From Flavobacterium sp. xlx-214 (GTDB lineage: Bacteria > Bacteroidota > Bacteroidia > Flavobacteriales > Flavobacteriaceae): a stretch of DNA of 64,000 nt. The stretch lies in the NCBI RefSeq assembly GCF_013874595.1, contig NZ_CP059431.1, forward strand, positions 2,418,001 through 2,482,000, read 5' to 3'. Shown in pieces: positions 8,943 to 17,165 of this stretch. The notes under the pieces are model-generated. The model searched no databases, had not been told where the DNA came from, and saw only the letters and a list, made by a program, of their open reading frames with translations. Every line of letters starts with the position of its first letter. The first letter of the stretch is position 1. The position numbers and the translations under genes are program-made.

Positions 8943-11075
8943 TTATTCTGTATAAAAGGTACCATCTATATTTATATAACCAATAATAGTATTTATTCTT
9001 CTACTTTTTTCTCTTAAAAAAATATCAGGCTTGTAATCAGGATTATCTTTTACCTCTATTAAAGAAAGTGTATTTAACCTTTCTTTTTCATTGTAAAAAT
9101 CAATTTCTTGTGATTGATAGCTTATGTTTTCTTTTGTTAATGTACGTATCCATTCATATTTATTAATGTTCCATAAGCCTCTTTTATGATCATCAACAAT
9201 ATTATCGCTTGCCAAATTAACAAGTACAGGCATATCTTTATAATTTTCAAAAGATAAAATACGTTCTTTCATTGTTTTTATTTCTTTTGTTTTTGTGTTG
9301 TGAATGCGAAAGTGGAAATATTTATTATCTTCTGGATATTCAACAATTTGATTTGTTGCAGTTAACGCATAACTTATACTAATATCAGGATCATTGTTAA
9401 AAGAATAAATTATATTTCCTTTGGTATCAATTAAATCAACTTGACATTTTAAATATTTGTAACTTCTGTAATCGTCTCCACGTTTTAATTTTTCAAGATA
9501 TTTTATTCCAAGGTAGTAATTATGATGTTCATAACCAATAGCATCATCATAATCAAAGACTGGAATTAATTTTTTAGCTTTTCTTAAATATATTTGTGAT
9601 TGCCCGTTTTTATACAATCGAAAATTATGATCAGTTTTTGTATATGTAATTGAATCATATTTATCAGATAATACTAATCCATCAAAATCAGCTAATTTCC
9701 ATTTATCAAATTCTTTGAAAGCATAAATATTTTGATCTGAATTTCCTAAAAATTCTTGAATATTTTCTGCTTTTTTATAATTTTCATCGTAAATAACAAA
9801 TGGTTTCTTTTCAGAGGTTCGTAAAGCTGTTAAATATTTATATTTAAAAGGATCTTCGGGATTATATGGCGGCGATATTTTTATAGTTTTTGCTCTATTG
9901 TATAAATTATAGCTTCTATTATAACCACCTATACTCATTACATTAGTTCCTTGATCATTAATAAAAAAAAATGTAGTATCAACTTCAATCTGAGAAAAAC
10001 CAAAATCAAAATGATGCACTAATCTTACTTTTTCCTTTTCAGTAAAACTATTTTCCCAAACCATTTTACGGGTTTTGTAATTATATAAACCATTTAATTT
10101 ATCATATTCTTTACCAAAAATTCCTAATAAATTGGGAGATGACATTTTATGTTCGCTTACATCCGTTAGCAATAAATTTCCTTTTAAATCATAATAATTA
10201 TATAGACGTTCATATTCTTTAAGAGTAGTCTCATTTTGGCATATAATCATACCAATATCAGTTAAAACCCTCATATTTAATCCATTTTTAATTACGGTTT
10301 TCCCTTCGGGTGACACCAAATCTAATTTATGATGTACTGTTTTTTTAGGATTTTGATCTTCAGGAGTTATAATGCAATATCCATTGTCTAAAATTTCAAT
10401 AATATTTTTATTAAGATAGGAAGCATTTTTAGCTAATGTAGTTCCGTTTTGGTGCTTAATTACTATATTTTTTTCATCATTGTAAGCTATAATATAATTG
10501 CCTTTTGGTACATGAAAGTTTTTATACTTAGGTTCAATTAAATAACGCTCTTTAACGATATCATATACACCCGATAATCCATTTTTAGTTACAAAAAAAA
10601 AGTTAGGTGTTATTAATCTACCATTACGTATATTTGCTAATAACGCATCGCTTGTTGCATCTGTAAGTTTAGTAAATTGATTGTTTTCTAATTTATACAA
10701 ATAGAAAGAACTGTCGTATTGATTTATACTATTCTCACCATAAATGTTAGATTGAGCATGAATTGATGCATTTTCAATAAATAAATAACTTTTATCTTTT
10801 TTAATTTCACCAACATATAGATAATTTTTCCCAATAGATTTTCCATTAATATCTAAAATATCTGTAATACTGTCCTTTTGAGCCAAATAATAAGGGTGAA
10901 TATAAATCAGAGCATCATACTTTGGAGGAATTTTTACAGTTTTTGAGTCAGTTACAAGACCCCATTTATTATTTTTAAAATAGGGAACTAAAATATCTGT
11001 TTTATGTTTTTGTGCTATTGTTTTAAAAGATATTAAAATAGATAATAAAAGAATTTTTTTTTTGTAACTATTCAT
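8943..11075 (-). CDS. Secreted WG-repeat-like protein
   Basis: A 710-residue exported protein of unknown function. An N-terminal signal peptide (MNSYKKKILLLSILISF, cleavage probably after KTIAQ) is followed by repeats resembling WG/KWG beta-hairpin repeats: FKNNKWGLVTDSKTVKIPPK near residue 34, TKNGLSGVYDIVKERYLIEP near residue 163, and FDKWKLADFDGLVLSDKYDS near residue 460. These repeats are strongly diverged, and many lack the tryptophan. WG-repeat proteins are often surface or periplasmic in Bacteroidota but have no common activity. It is convergent with the TamB-like gene and stands alone on its strand, with DUF1456 upstream behind a terminator. Strong AT bias and many lysines suggest a fast-evolving accessory protein. 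Confidence 0.65.
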   Translation of the reverse strand: MNSYKKKILLLSILISFKTIAQKHKTDILVPYFKNNKWGLVTDSKTVKIPPKYDALIYIHPYYLAQKDSITDILDINGKSIGKNYLYVGEIKKDKSYLFIENASIHAQSNIYGENSINQYDSSFYLYKLENNQFTKLTDATSDALLANIRNGRLITPNFFFVTKNGLSGVYDIVKERYLIEPKYKNFHVPKGNYIIAYNDEKNIVIKHQNGTTLAKNASYLNKNIIEILDNGYCIITPEDQNPKKTVHHKLDLVSPEGKTVIKNGLNMRVLTDIGMIICQNETTLKEYERLYNYYDLKGNLLLTDVSEHKMSSPNLLGIFGKEYDKLNGLYNYKTRKMVWENSFTEKEKVRLVHHFDFGFSQIEVDTTFFFINDQGTNVMSIGGYNRSYNLYNRAKTIKISPPYNPEDPFKYKYLTALRTSEKKPFVIYDENYKKAENIQEFLGNSDQNIYAFKEFDKWKLADFDGLVLSDKYDSITYTKTDHNFRLYKNGQSQIYLRKAKKLIPVFDYDDAIGYEHHNYYLGIKYLEKLKRGDDYRSYKYLKCQVDLIDTKGNIIYSFNNDPDISISYALTATNQIVEYPEDNKYFHFRIHNTKTKEIKTMKERILSFENYKDMPVLVNLASDNIVDDHKRGLWNINKYEWIRTLTKENISYQSQEIDFYNEKERLNTLSLIEVKDNPDYKPDIFLREKSRRINTIIGYINIDGTFYTE

Positions 11076-11103
11076 AATATAACTGTTTACTTAAATGTAA
11101 ATA

Positions 11104-11132
11104 TAAAAAAAACGATCTTATTGATCGTTTTT
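11104..11132 (-). terminator. Terminator of the DUF1456 gene
   Basis: A 10-bp perfect stem, AAAAACGATC (11108-11117) with GATCGTTTTT (11123-11132) and a 5-nt loop. On the minus strand it is followed by a run of Ts. The stop codon (11118-11120) lies in the loop. Confidence 0.85.
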
Positions 11133-11606
11133 CTTTTTTGGTTGCCCATTATTGTATTTAAAATTACCTAAAATCTCTTTCTTTGTAGGTGTGCTTTTAG
11201 TTGTTGTAGTACTTCTATTAGGAGCTTTACTCGACTTGTTTGGTGTTGACTTTGCTACTGGTTTATTATTAGATTTATAAGAAGGTTTAAAACTTGATTT
11301 AGGTTTATCGCCATCCTTTTTTTCAGAATTTAAAGGTTGTTTTGTTGCAGCAACTCCTGCTAAAACTTCTTTTGGATTTTTAGGATTTTCTTTGGTTCCT
11401 CTTAAAAAAATAACCAAACCATTCAAAAAATTTCTAAGAATTTGATCTTGACATTCAACGAATTTTGGATGATCTTCAGTTCTGAAAAAATTACCAATTT
11501 CACCTTTAGAAATTCTAAAATCAACTAATTCTAAAATCTCTACAATTTGATCGTCACGTAATTGTAGGGCAACTCGTAACTTCTTAAAAATATCGTTGTT
11601 TGTCAT
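11118..11606 (-). CDS. DUF1456 (YehS-like) protein with a basic low-complexity tail
   Basis: A small cytoplasmic protein. Residues 1-70 match DUF1456 (MTNNDIFKKLRVALQLRDDQ, then EIGNFFRTEDHPKF and LRNFLNGLVIFLRG). E. coli YehS has two DUF1456 repeats in about 156 residues. Here there is only one clear copy. The second half (residues about 85-162) is instead a lysine/serine/threonine/proline/asparagine-rich tail. Such a tail suggests binding to nucleic acid or the ribosome, but this is inference. The gene has its own promoter-like TATCTTTG and its own terminator, so it is monocistronic. Confidence 0.85.
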   Translation of the reverse strand: MTNNDIFKKLRVALQLRDDQIVEILELVDFRISKGEIGNFFRTEDHPKFVECQDQILRNFLNGLVIFLRGTKENPKNPKEVLAGVAATKQPLNSEKKDGDKPKSSFKPSYKSNNKPVAKSTPNKSSKAPNRSTTTTKSTPTKKEILGNFKYNNGQPKKKNDQ

Positions 11607-11620
11607 GTCAAAAATTTTAT

Positions 11621-11628
11621 CAAAGATA
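11621..11628 (-). promoter_or_regulatory. Candidate -7 element (TATCTTTG) for DUF1456
   Basis: Exact TAnnTTTG on the minus strand, 14 nt upstream of the ATG, between that start and the terminator of the preceding lipoprotein operon. No clear -33 element. Confidence 0.5.
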
Positions 11629-11629
11629 C

Positions 11630-11658
11630 AAGAAAAAAGCTTTCTTTACAGAAAGCTT
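11630..11658 (-). terminator. Terminator of the propeller-lipoprotein pair
   Basis: An 8-bp perfect stem, AAGCTTTC (11637-11644) with GAAAGCTT (11651-11658) and a 6-nt loop, followed on the minus strand by six Ts. It overlaps the stop codon of the upstream lipoprotein gene. Confidence 0.85.
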
Positions 11659-12406
11659 AGTAAGTTATATCGCTAATAGCTGTTAATGTTAAGAAATCAC
11701 CAGCGTTCCATTTAAACTGTGTCACTTTTTGTTCACCAAAAGCATACAAAATGTTATTATAAATTACAATGTCTTTAAATTTATAATTCACTGATTTTAC
11801 CAAAACAGGTTCAGCAGGGTTTGTGGTATCAAATATCTTTAACTCATCATCACAAACTATTAGATAGTTTTCATAAATAGCTAATCCTCTTGGATATGTT
11901 AAATTTCTTTGATGAATTAATTGAGGATTTTTAACATTGGCAATATCATATACCATTAAAGTATTTAAATTATTACCACAACTTGTATTTGAATGTAAAG
12001 TTACATAAGCAAATTGATCATTAGCAACCACAGGATCACATGCTGTAAAATGCTGCGCATCTGACAAATATTTAGGAGATTCTGGATTGGAGACATCATA
12101 AATAAACATACCATTTCTAGATCCCATGAACATTAAATCGTTGAAAGAATAAATGGTTTCAATGTTTCTACCAATGGTAACTTTATTAACTTTTACTGGA
12201 TTTGCTGTGTTTGATATTTGAAAAACATGTAAATCTTGATGATCAACTGTATACAAATAATTTCCTTTGATGATGAAAACTGCCATTGAACCTCCTTGAC
12301 CAACACCTTCGCTATTTGGTGATCCCGTATCAGAACTATCGCTATCACAAAATGTTAATAACAAACATGTTGCTACAAACAAACTATATTTTAGTACTTT
12401 TTTCAT
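11657..12406 (-). CDS. LVIVD-type beta-propeller lipoprotein
   Basis: A 249-residue predicted lipoprotein. The signal sequence MKKVLKYSLFVATCLLLTFC ends in a lipobox with cysteine 20. A Ser/Asp/Gly-rich linker follows, then blades of the form YTVDHQDLHVFQISNTANPV, MFIYDVSNPESPKYLSD, MVYDIANVKNPQLIHQ and LKIFDTTNPAEPVLVKSV, which are typical LVIVD repeats. The function of these envelope propellers is unknown. I chose the ATG at 12406, 2 nt after the preceding gene's stop codon, because it starts directly at the lysines of the signal peptide; the frame can be extended to 12424. It is co-transcribed with a second, shorter lipoprotein of the same type (12409-12906). Confidence 0.8.
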   Translation of the reverse strand: MKKVLKYSLFVATCLLLTFCDSDSSDTGSPNSEGVGQGGSMAVFIIKGNYLYTVDHQDLHVFQISNTANPVKVNKVTIGRNIETIYSFNDLMFMGSRNGMFIYDVSNPESPKYLSDAQHFTACDPVVANDQFAYVTLHSNTSCGNNLNTLMVYDIANVKNPQLIHQRNLTYPRGLAIYENYLIVCDDELKIFDTTNPAEPVLVKSVNYKFKDIVIYNNILYAFGEQKVTQFKWNAGDFLTLTAISDITY

Positions 12407-12408
12407 GA

Positions 12409-12906
12409 TTAATGTTTTATCCAATCTACAATTATTTGATTATCCGAATTTCCGTAAGACCATCCTTCTGGGCTTATCTTTTGAGGAAATGTGTTTGGTA
12501 TGCGTTTTTGAACTGTAACGCTATTATTGTTAATTGAAACCGCAACTAAATCTACAGCTTGATTAATATAAATGGTGTTGTTTTTAATAGCCATATCAGT
12601 AGCTCCAGGAACTTCTAAAAAGCCCGTTAATTTAGGAGCATTAGGATTACTGTTGTCATAAATGTGAAATCCTTTATTTTCATCTGTAATAAAAATGTAA
12701 GAATCTTTTACATAGATTTTTCCTGCTTTGGTCATAGAACGAACGCCTGACATTTTAATAGAGCTTTCTAATTGCTGTCTAGATAAATACACAGGTTCAT
12801 AACCGGAATATCTTTGCGGACTGTCATCAACATGATAAAAACAGCTTTGCAACATTACAGTTGCAAAAAATGCGCAAAAGTACATGAGTTTTTTTAAGTT
12901 TTTCAT
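12409..12906 (-). CDS. Small propeller-like lipoprotein, partner of the LVIVD lipoprotein
   Basis: A 165-residue predicted lipoprotein. The signal is MKNLKKLMYFCAFFATVMLQSC with lipobox LQSC. It carries about two to three propeller-like repeats (IYVKDSYIFITDENKGFHIY, NSNPNAPKLTGFLEVPGA, DMAIKNNTIYINQAVDLVAV), so it is too small to close a propeller alone. The end IIVDWIKH differs from normal blade ends. It lies 2 nt upstream of the second lipoprotein gene. The pair may derive from one ancestral gene, and the two products may interact, but the sequence does not prove either. Function unknown. Confidence 0.75.
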   Translation of the reverse strand: MKNLKKLMYFCAFFATVMLQSCFYHVDDSPQRYSGYEPVYLSRQQLESSIKMSGVRSMTKAGKIYVKDSYIFITDENKGFHIYDNSNPNAPKLTGFLEVPGATDMAIKNNTIYINQAVDLVAVSINNNSVTVQKRIPNTFPQKISPEGWSYGNSDNQIIVDWIKH

Positions 12907-12940
12907 TTGTAAGTATTTTGGTTAAAAATATAAAAAATAT

Positions 12941-14938
12941 TTACATATTAGACTTTTTGTTAGTTAATTCTTTTATTTCATCTCTAAGTTGCGCTGCTTG
13001 TATAAAATCTAAGTTTTTAGCAGCTTTTTCCATTTCTTTGCGCTTTTCTTTGATTGCTTTATCGATGTCTTTTGAATTATAATAGGTAACTTGCTCTTCT
13101 GCAACAGCTTTATAAGTAGTTTCTTCTTGATTGTAACTTTTAAATTGATCTGCTAATGATTTTTCGATTTTCTTATTTAAAGCTTTTGGTTTTAAACCGT
13201 TTGCTTTATTAAAATCCATTTGTTTATTGCGGCGATAAGCTGTTTCATCAATTGTACGTTTCATACTATCAGTCATTTTATCGGCATACATAATTGCTTT
13301 TCCGTTGATATTTCTTGCCGCACGACCTACAGTTTGAGTTAAAGAACGCGTACTTCTTAAGAAACCTTCTTTATCAGCATCTAAAATAGCAACTAAAGAA
13401 ACTTCTGGTAAATCCAATCCTTCACGCAATAAATTCACTCCAATTAAAACATCAAACATTCCTTTTCTAAGATCTTGCATAATCTCTATACGTTCAAGCG
13501 TATCAACATCTGAATGAATGTATCGACAACGAATACCAATTTTAGTGAAATATTTAGCCAATTCTTCAGCCATTCGCTTGGTAAGTGTTGTAACTAAAAC
13601 ACGTTCGTCTAATTCAACTCGCTGATGAATTTCTTCTACTAAATCATCAATTTGATTGGTACTTGGTCTGACTTCTATAATTGGATCTAATAATGATGTT
13701 GGACGAATTACTTGCTCAACATATACACCATCAGATTTTTGTAATTCATAATCAGCCGGAGTTGCAGAAACATAAATCACTTGATTTTGCAATAACTCAA
13801 ATTCTTCAAACTTTAAAGGTCGATTATCCATAGCAGCGGGTAATCTAAAACCATATTCAACCAAATTTTCTTTACGCGATCTATCACCACCGTACATGGC
13901 GTGTACTTGCGATACGGTTACGTGACTTTCATCAATAACCATTAAAAAATCTTTAGGGAAATAATCTAACAAACAGAAAGGACGTGTGCCAGGTTCTCTA
14001 CCATCTAAATACCTAGAATAATTTTCAATTCCTGAACAATAACCTAATTCTCGAATCATTTCTAAATCAAAATTGGTACGTTCTTCTAATCTTTTTGCTT
14101 CAAGATGTTTACCAATTTCCTTGAAATAATCAACTTGTTTCACCATATCTTGCTGAATTGCCCAAATTGCATTTTGCAAAACATCGGGCGATGTAACAAA
14201 CATATTGGCAGGATATATACTTAATAAAGGATAACGCTCAATAACTTTTGAGGTTTTGATATCAAACGATTCAATAGACTCAATTTCATCACCAAAAAAA
14301 TGTACTCTGAAAGGATCATCAGCATAACTAGGGTAAATTTCTACAGTATCGCCTTTGATTCTGAAAGTTCCGTGTGAAAATTCGGCTTCGGTTCTAGAAT
14401 ATAAAGATTGAACTAATTGTTGTAATAACTTAGTTCTTGAAATTTGCTGATCTTGCTCTATTGTAACAACATTTTTTTGAAACTCAACCGGATTTCCAAT
14501 ACCATACAAACAAGAAACGGAAGCCACAACCAGAACGTCACGGCGACCAGAAAGGAGTGAAGAGGTAGTGCTTAAACGCATTTTTTCTAAATCCTCATTA
14601 ATAGATAAATCTTTCTCAATATAGGTACCGGTTACAGGTAAGTAAGCTTCGGGTTGATAATAGTCATAGTACGAAACAAAATATTCAACAGCATTGTCTG
14701 GAAAAAACTGTTTGAATTCAGAATATAATTGTGCTGCTAATGTTTTATTATGTGCTAAAACCAAAGTAGGTTTTTGAACTTCTTGAATAACATTTGCAAC
14801 CGTAAAGGTTTTACCAGAACCCGTAACACCCAACAAGGTTTGAAAACGTTCTTCGTTTTTAACTCCATCCGATAGCTGTTTTATAGCCGTTGGTTGGTCT
14901 CCCATAGGAACATAATCAGATACAACCTTAAATTTCAT
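12941..14938 (-). CDS. uvrB: Excinuclease ABC subunit B
   Basis: DNA damage recognition helicase of nucleotide excision repair, loaded by UvrA and recruiting UvrC. The Walker A motif is GVTGSGKT near residue 39. The beta-hairpin region YYDYYQPEAYLP is near residue 91, and the helicase motif DESHVT near residue 337. Motif VI appears as QTVGRAARN near residue 540, and the C-terminal UVR motif as FIQAAQLRDEIKEL near residue 645. At 665 residues it is full length. It is preceded by its own TATCTTTG element, which sits next to the ompA terminator, so transcription is probably independent. Confidence 0.98.
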   Translation of the reverse strand: MKFKVVSDYVPMGDQPTAIKQLSDGVKNEERFQTLLGVTGSGKTFTVANVIQEVQKPTLVLAHNKTLAAQLYSEFKQFFPDNAVEYFVSYYDYYQPEAYLPVTGTYIEKDLSINEDLEKMRLSTTSSLLSGRRDVLVVASVSCLYGIGNPVEFQKNVVTIEQDQQISRTKLLQQLVQSLYSRTEAEFSHGTFRIKGDTVEIYPSYADDPFRVHFFGDEIESIESFDIKTSKVIERYPLLSIYPANMFVTSPDVLQNAIWAIQQDMVKQVDYFKEIGKHLEAKRLEERTNFDLEMIRELGYCSGIENYSRYLDGREPGTRPFCLLDYFPKDFLMVIDESHVTVSQVHAMYGGDRSRKENLVEYGFRLPAAMDNRPLKFEEFELLQNQVIYVSATPADYELQKSDGVYVEQVIRPTSLLDPIIEVRPSTNQIDDLVEEIHQRVELDERVLVTTLTKRMAEELAKYFTKIGIRCRYIHSDVDTLERIEIMQDLRKGMFDVLIGVNLLREGLDLPEVSLVAILDADKEGFLRSTRSLTQTVGRAARNINGKAIMYADKMTDSMKRTIDETAYRRNKQMDFNKANGLKPKALNKKIEKSLADQFKSYNQEETTYKAVAEEQVTYYNSKDIDKAIKEKRKEMEKAAKNLDFIQAAQLRDEIKELTNKKSNM

Positions 14939-14955
14939 AGTATTTTGATTTTTGA

Positions 14956-14963
14956 CAAAGATA
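14956..14963 (-). promoter_or_regulatory. Candidate -7 element (TATCTTTG) for uvrB
   Basis: Exact TAnnTTTG on the minus strand, 17 nt before the uvrB ATG and directly downstream of the ompA terminator hairpin. The -33 region would fall inside that hairpin. Confidence 0.5.
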
Positions 14964-14999
14964 TAAATAAAAAAAGAGAGGTATAAAACCTCTCTTTTT
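14962..14999 (-). terminator. Terminator of the OmpA-family gene
   Basis: An 11-bp perfect stem, AAAAAGAGAGG (14971-14981) with CCTCTCTTTTT (14989-14999) and a 7-nt loop, followed on the minus strand by a T-rich run. Confidence 0.9.
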
Positions 15000-15020
15000 T
15001 AAATATCTATAAACTTTTAA

Positions 15021-16289
15021 TTAGTTTACTTTGAAAGTTACTCTTCTAGCAAATTTAGAAGTAGTTTTGTTAGCTCCATCAAAAGAAGTATCCTCTCCTT
15101 TAGCAGCCACTTTAATTCTTGAACTAGAAATACCAGCTTGTTCTAAAATTTTAGCTACATTTTTAGCACGTTTTTCAGATAAACGTTGGTTGTATTGAGT
15201 ATTACCAACTGAATCAGCAAAACCATTAACTTCTACAGAAGCGTTAGGGTTTGAACGTAAATAAGTAACTAAGAAATTAGTAGCTTCAGCATTTTTAGGA
15301 GTTGATTTATCGAAATCAAAATAAACTGCTACATAACCTTGGTTGATTAAATCAGCTGCAGTGTTTGAATCAGCAGATGAGAAAGTATCTCCTTTTTTAG
15401 CGTATCTTGAATCGAAGTAATCTTCGTAAGAATCTGGAATACCATTTTTGTTTAAGTCAATAGAACGACCTTTAGTATCAACCATATTTCCTGCTGGAGT
15501 GTTTGGTTCTAAATCTAAATAATCAGCTACACCATCATTATCAGAATCAACCATTTTGTTCTCGATATCTGTAACACGATTTTCTAAAGCTTCAACACGG
15601 TTTGTTAAACCATCGTTAGCGTACCAGTCAGCATGTTGCTCGTTTCCACCTAAGTAGAAAGATAAACCTAAAGTAGCGTTATAAAAAGTTCCGTTGAAAC
15701 CTCTGTCATTAGCATCTATTTTAGAAGCTCCATCAAAAGTAACATCTTGACGAATAGTGTTAACCATTGTAAAATCCGCATTTAAAGCAACACGGTTACC
15801 TAATTTCACTTGACCTGTTAAACCTAATAATACATGACCCATTTGGTCTTTATCATAATCTAACATTGTTGTAATACCATCTTTTCCTGGCTGCATCCAA
15901 GAATATCCAGCACCACCATGTGCTAATAAACCAAAAGTTTTAGTCCACTCTTCAAAGTTCATGATGCGTCCTAAGTTTGCTACCCCTTGTAAACTTGCTC
16001 TATAATGAGTAGTTCTGAAGTATTTAGAATCTTCACCACTTTTCATGTAGTCATAACCAAAATCAGCTTTAATACCGAATTTGTTGTTGAACATGTAACG
16101 AATACCTGCATCAGCATGTACTAAACCAAAGAAAGTATCACCTGTATATCCTGGTGTCATTGGAGATGAAGGTTTTGTTAAACCACCATTAATGTCTACA
16201 GACCATTTGTTGTAAGGTAATCCTTCTTGAGCGTTCATATTAGTGAATGCTAATAAAGCTGCAACTAAAGGTAAAGTTATTTTTTTCAT
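15021..16289 (-). CDS. OmpA-family outer membrane protein with TSP3-like calcium repeats
   Basis: A major-porin-like protein of 422 residues. A signal peptide (MKKITLPLVAALLAFTNMNA) is followed by an N-terminal beta-barrel of about 200 residues. A short coiled region (NRVEALENRVTDIENKM) and a thrombospondin type 3-like calcium-binding stretch (DSDNDGVADYLDLEPNTPAG, then LNKNGIPDSYEDYF) come next. The protein ends in an OmpA peptidoglycan-binding domain with YFDFDKSTPKN, FADSVGNTQYNQRLSEKRA and the terminal ARRVTFKVN. It links the outer membrane to peptidoglycan. The promoter at 16346-16376 has both consensus boxes and lies in a dyad, and the gene has its own strong terminator, fitting a highly expressed single gene. 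Confidence 0.92.
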   Translation of the reverse strand: MKKITLPLVAALLAFTNMNAQEGLPYNKWSVDINGGLTKPSSPMTPGYTGDTFFGLVHADAGIRYMFNNKFGIKADFGYDYMKSGEDSKYFRTTHYRASLQGVANLGRIMNFEEWTKTFGLLAHGGAGYSWMQPGKDGITTMLDYDKDQMGHVLLGLTGQVKLGNRVALNADFTMVNTIRQDVTFDGASKIDANDRGFNGTFYNATLGLSFYLGGNEQHADWYANDGLTNRVEALENRVTDIENKMVDSDNDGVADYLDLEPNTPAGNMVDTKGRSIDLNKNGIPDSYEDYFDSRYAKKGDTFSSADSNTAADLINQGYVAVYFDFDKSTPKNAEATNFLVTYLRSNPNASVEVNGFADSVGNTQYNQRLSEKRAKNVAKILEQAGISSSRIKVAAKGEDTSFDGANKTTSKFARRVTFKVN

Positions 16290-16345
16290 AAAAACTTTTT
16301 TTTAATTATTAATAAAAAACAGAATAGTTATTTTTAAATTTTTGG

Positions 16346-16376
16346 TAAAAGTAATGTATTTTACTTAAATACCAAA
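16346..16376 (-). promoter_or_regulatory. ompA promoter, TTTG-N19-TACTTTTA, within a dyad
   Basis: On the minus strand, TTTG (16373-16376) is separated by exactly 19 nt from TACTTTTA (16346-16353), close to the Bacteroidota consensus TTTG-N19-TAnnTTTG. Inverted arms TTTTGGTA (16340-16347) and TACCAAAA (16370-16377) enclose the promoter, with AAGTAA/TTACTT nested inside. Confidence 0.65.
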
Positions 16377-16382
16377 ATATTT

Positions 16383-16664
16383 TTAATTTTTTAACCATTT
16401 ATAGTCTGAATAAAAAGTTCCAAAAGGAAGGAGGGAAGCTATTAAAATTAATCCCAACTTTTTATATGACCAATTATTTTCAAACTTTAAATAAATAGCT
16501 AATACAACATACAATACAAAAAGTATGCCATGAACCATACCAATTGGATATAATAATTGTTGGTATAATTCAGGATTGTTTGGTTTATTATATAACATAT
16601 TATAGAACAAAGCTAAATATGAAATACCTTCTAAGGCAGCTATTAATCTAAAAAAGTTTAACAT
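16383..16664 (-). CDS. DUF3817 integral membrane protein
   Basis: A 93-residue inner membrane protein with about three transmembrane helices. It matches the DUF3817 family in its layout: RLIAALEGISYLALFYNM at the N-terminus, then LYPIGMVHGILFVLYVVLA and LGLILIASLLPFGTFYSDY at the C-terminus. Members are widespread, and their activity is unknown. It lies 2 nt downstream of the 118-residue hypothetical gene and ends about 6 nt before the dyad that covers the ompA promoter. Confidence 0.88.
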   Translation of the reverse strand: MLNFFRLIAALEGISYLALFYNMLYNKPNNPELYQQLLYPIGMVHGILFVLYVVLAIYLKFENNWSYKKLGLILIASLLPFGTFYSDYKWLKN

Positions 16665-16666
16665 GA

Positions 16667-17023
16667 TTAAAATTCTTGAAATTGTGTATTGTAATCTTTT
16701 AAATCTGCAATGTTATGTTTGTTATTCAAATCTAACATTAAAGACATAAAGTAATTAAAACTCTCAGTGTTTGTGTTAGTTGTTTCAGTAGCTAATTCAT
16801 CTTCAATTGGCTCATCTGAAGGTATTTGAACAAGAAAATCATTATTACTTTCAATATGTTCATAAGCTAAACGTAAAGCTTTAACCAAAACTGGTTTTTC
16901 TTCAAGTAAAGCAAATTCTCTTAATTTTTTAAGTTCAGGAATTAATGTATCGTTATTAAAACCATTTGCAATTACTTCAGCTTGTAGATTTTTAATAATC
17001 TTTTGCGCGTTTGAATTTTCCAC
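16667..17023 (-). CDS. Small acidic hypothetical protein
   Basis: A 118-residue cytoplasmic protein that I do not recognise. The first 65 residues look alpha-helical (KIIKNLQAEVIANGF, IPELKKLREFALLEEKP, VLVKALRLAYEHIESNND). An acidic, Thr/Asn-rich linker (EPIEDELATETTNTNTES) follows, then a short C-terminal helix. There is no signal peptide or metal motif. The gene is intact, has a TATTTTTG promoter-like element 24 nt upstream, and is followed 2 nt later by DUF3817, so the two are probably one operon. Confidence 0.7.
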   Translation of the reverse strand: MENSNAQKIIKNLQAEVIANGFNNDTLIPELKKLREFALLEEKPVLVKALRLAYEHIESNNDFLVQIPSDEPIEDELATETTNTNTESFNYFMSLMLDLNNKHNIADLKDYNTQFQEF

Positions 17024-17046
17024 TTAATTTATTTTTTTAAACAGCG

Positions 17047-17054
17047 CAAAAATA
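17047..17054 (-). promoter_or_regulatory. Candidate -7 element (TATTTTTG) for the hypothetical/DUF3817 operon
   Basis: Exact TAnnTTTG on the minus strand, 23 nt upstream of the start at 17023. No clear -33 box. The divergent EamA gene starts about 110 nt away. Confidence 0.4.
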
Positions 17055-17165
17055 ATGATATTTGTGGAAAAAGAAAAGTTATAACATTTTTTTATCATTA
17101 TTAAATTGAATTATAATATATATTATGTAAAATAGAAGTAGTTCAGTTTATTTATTACTTTTAAT

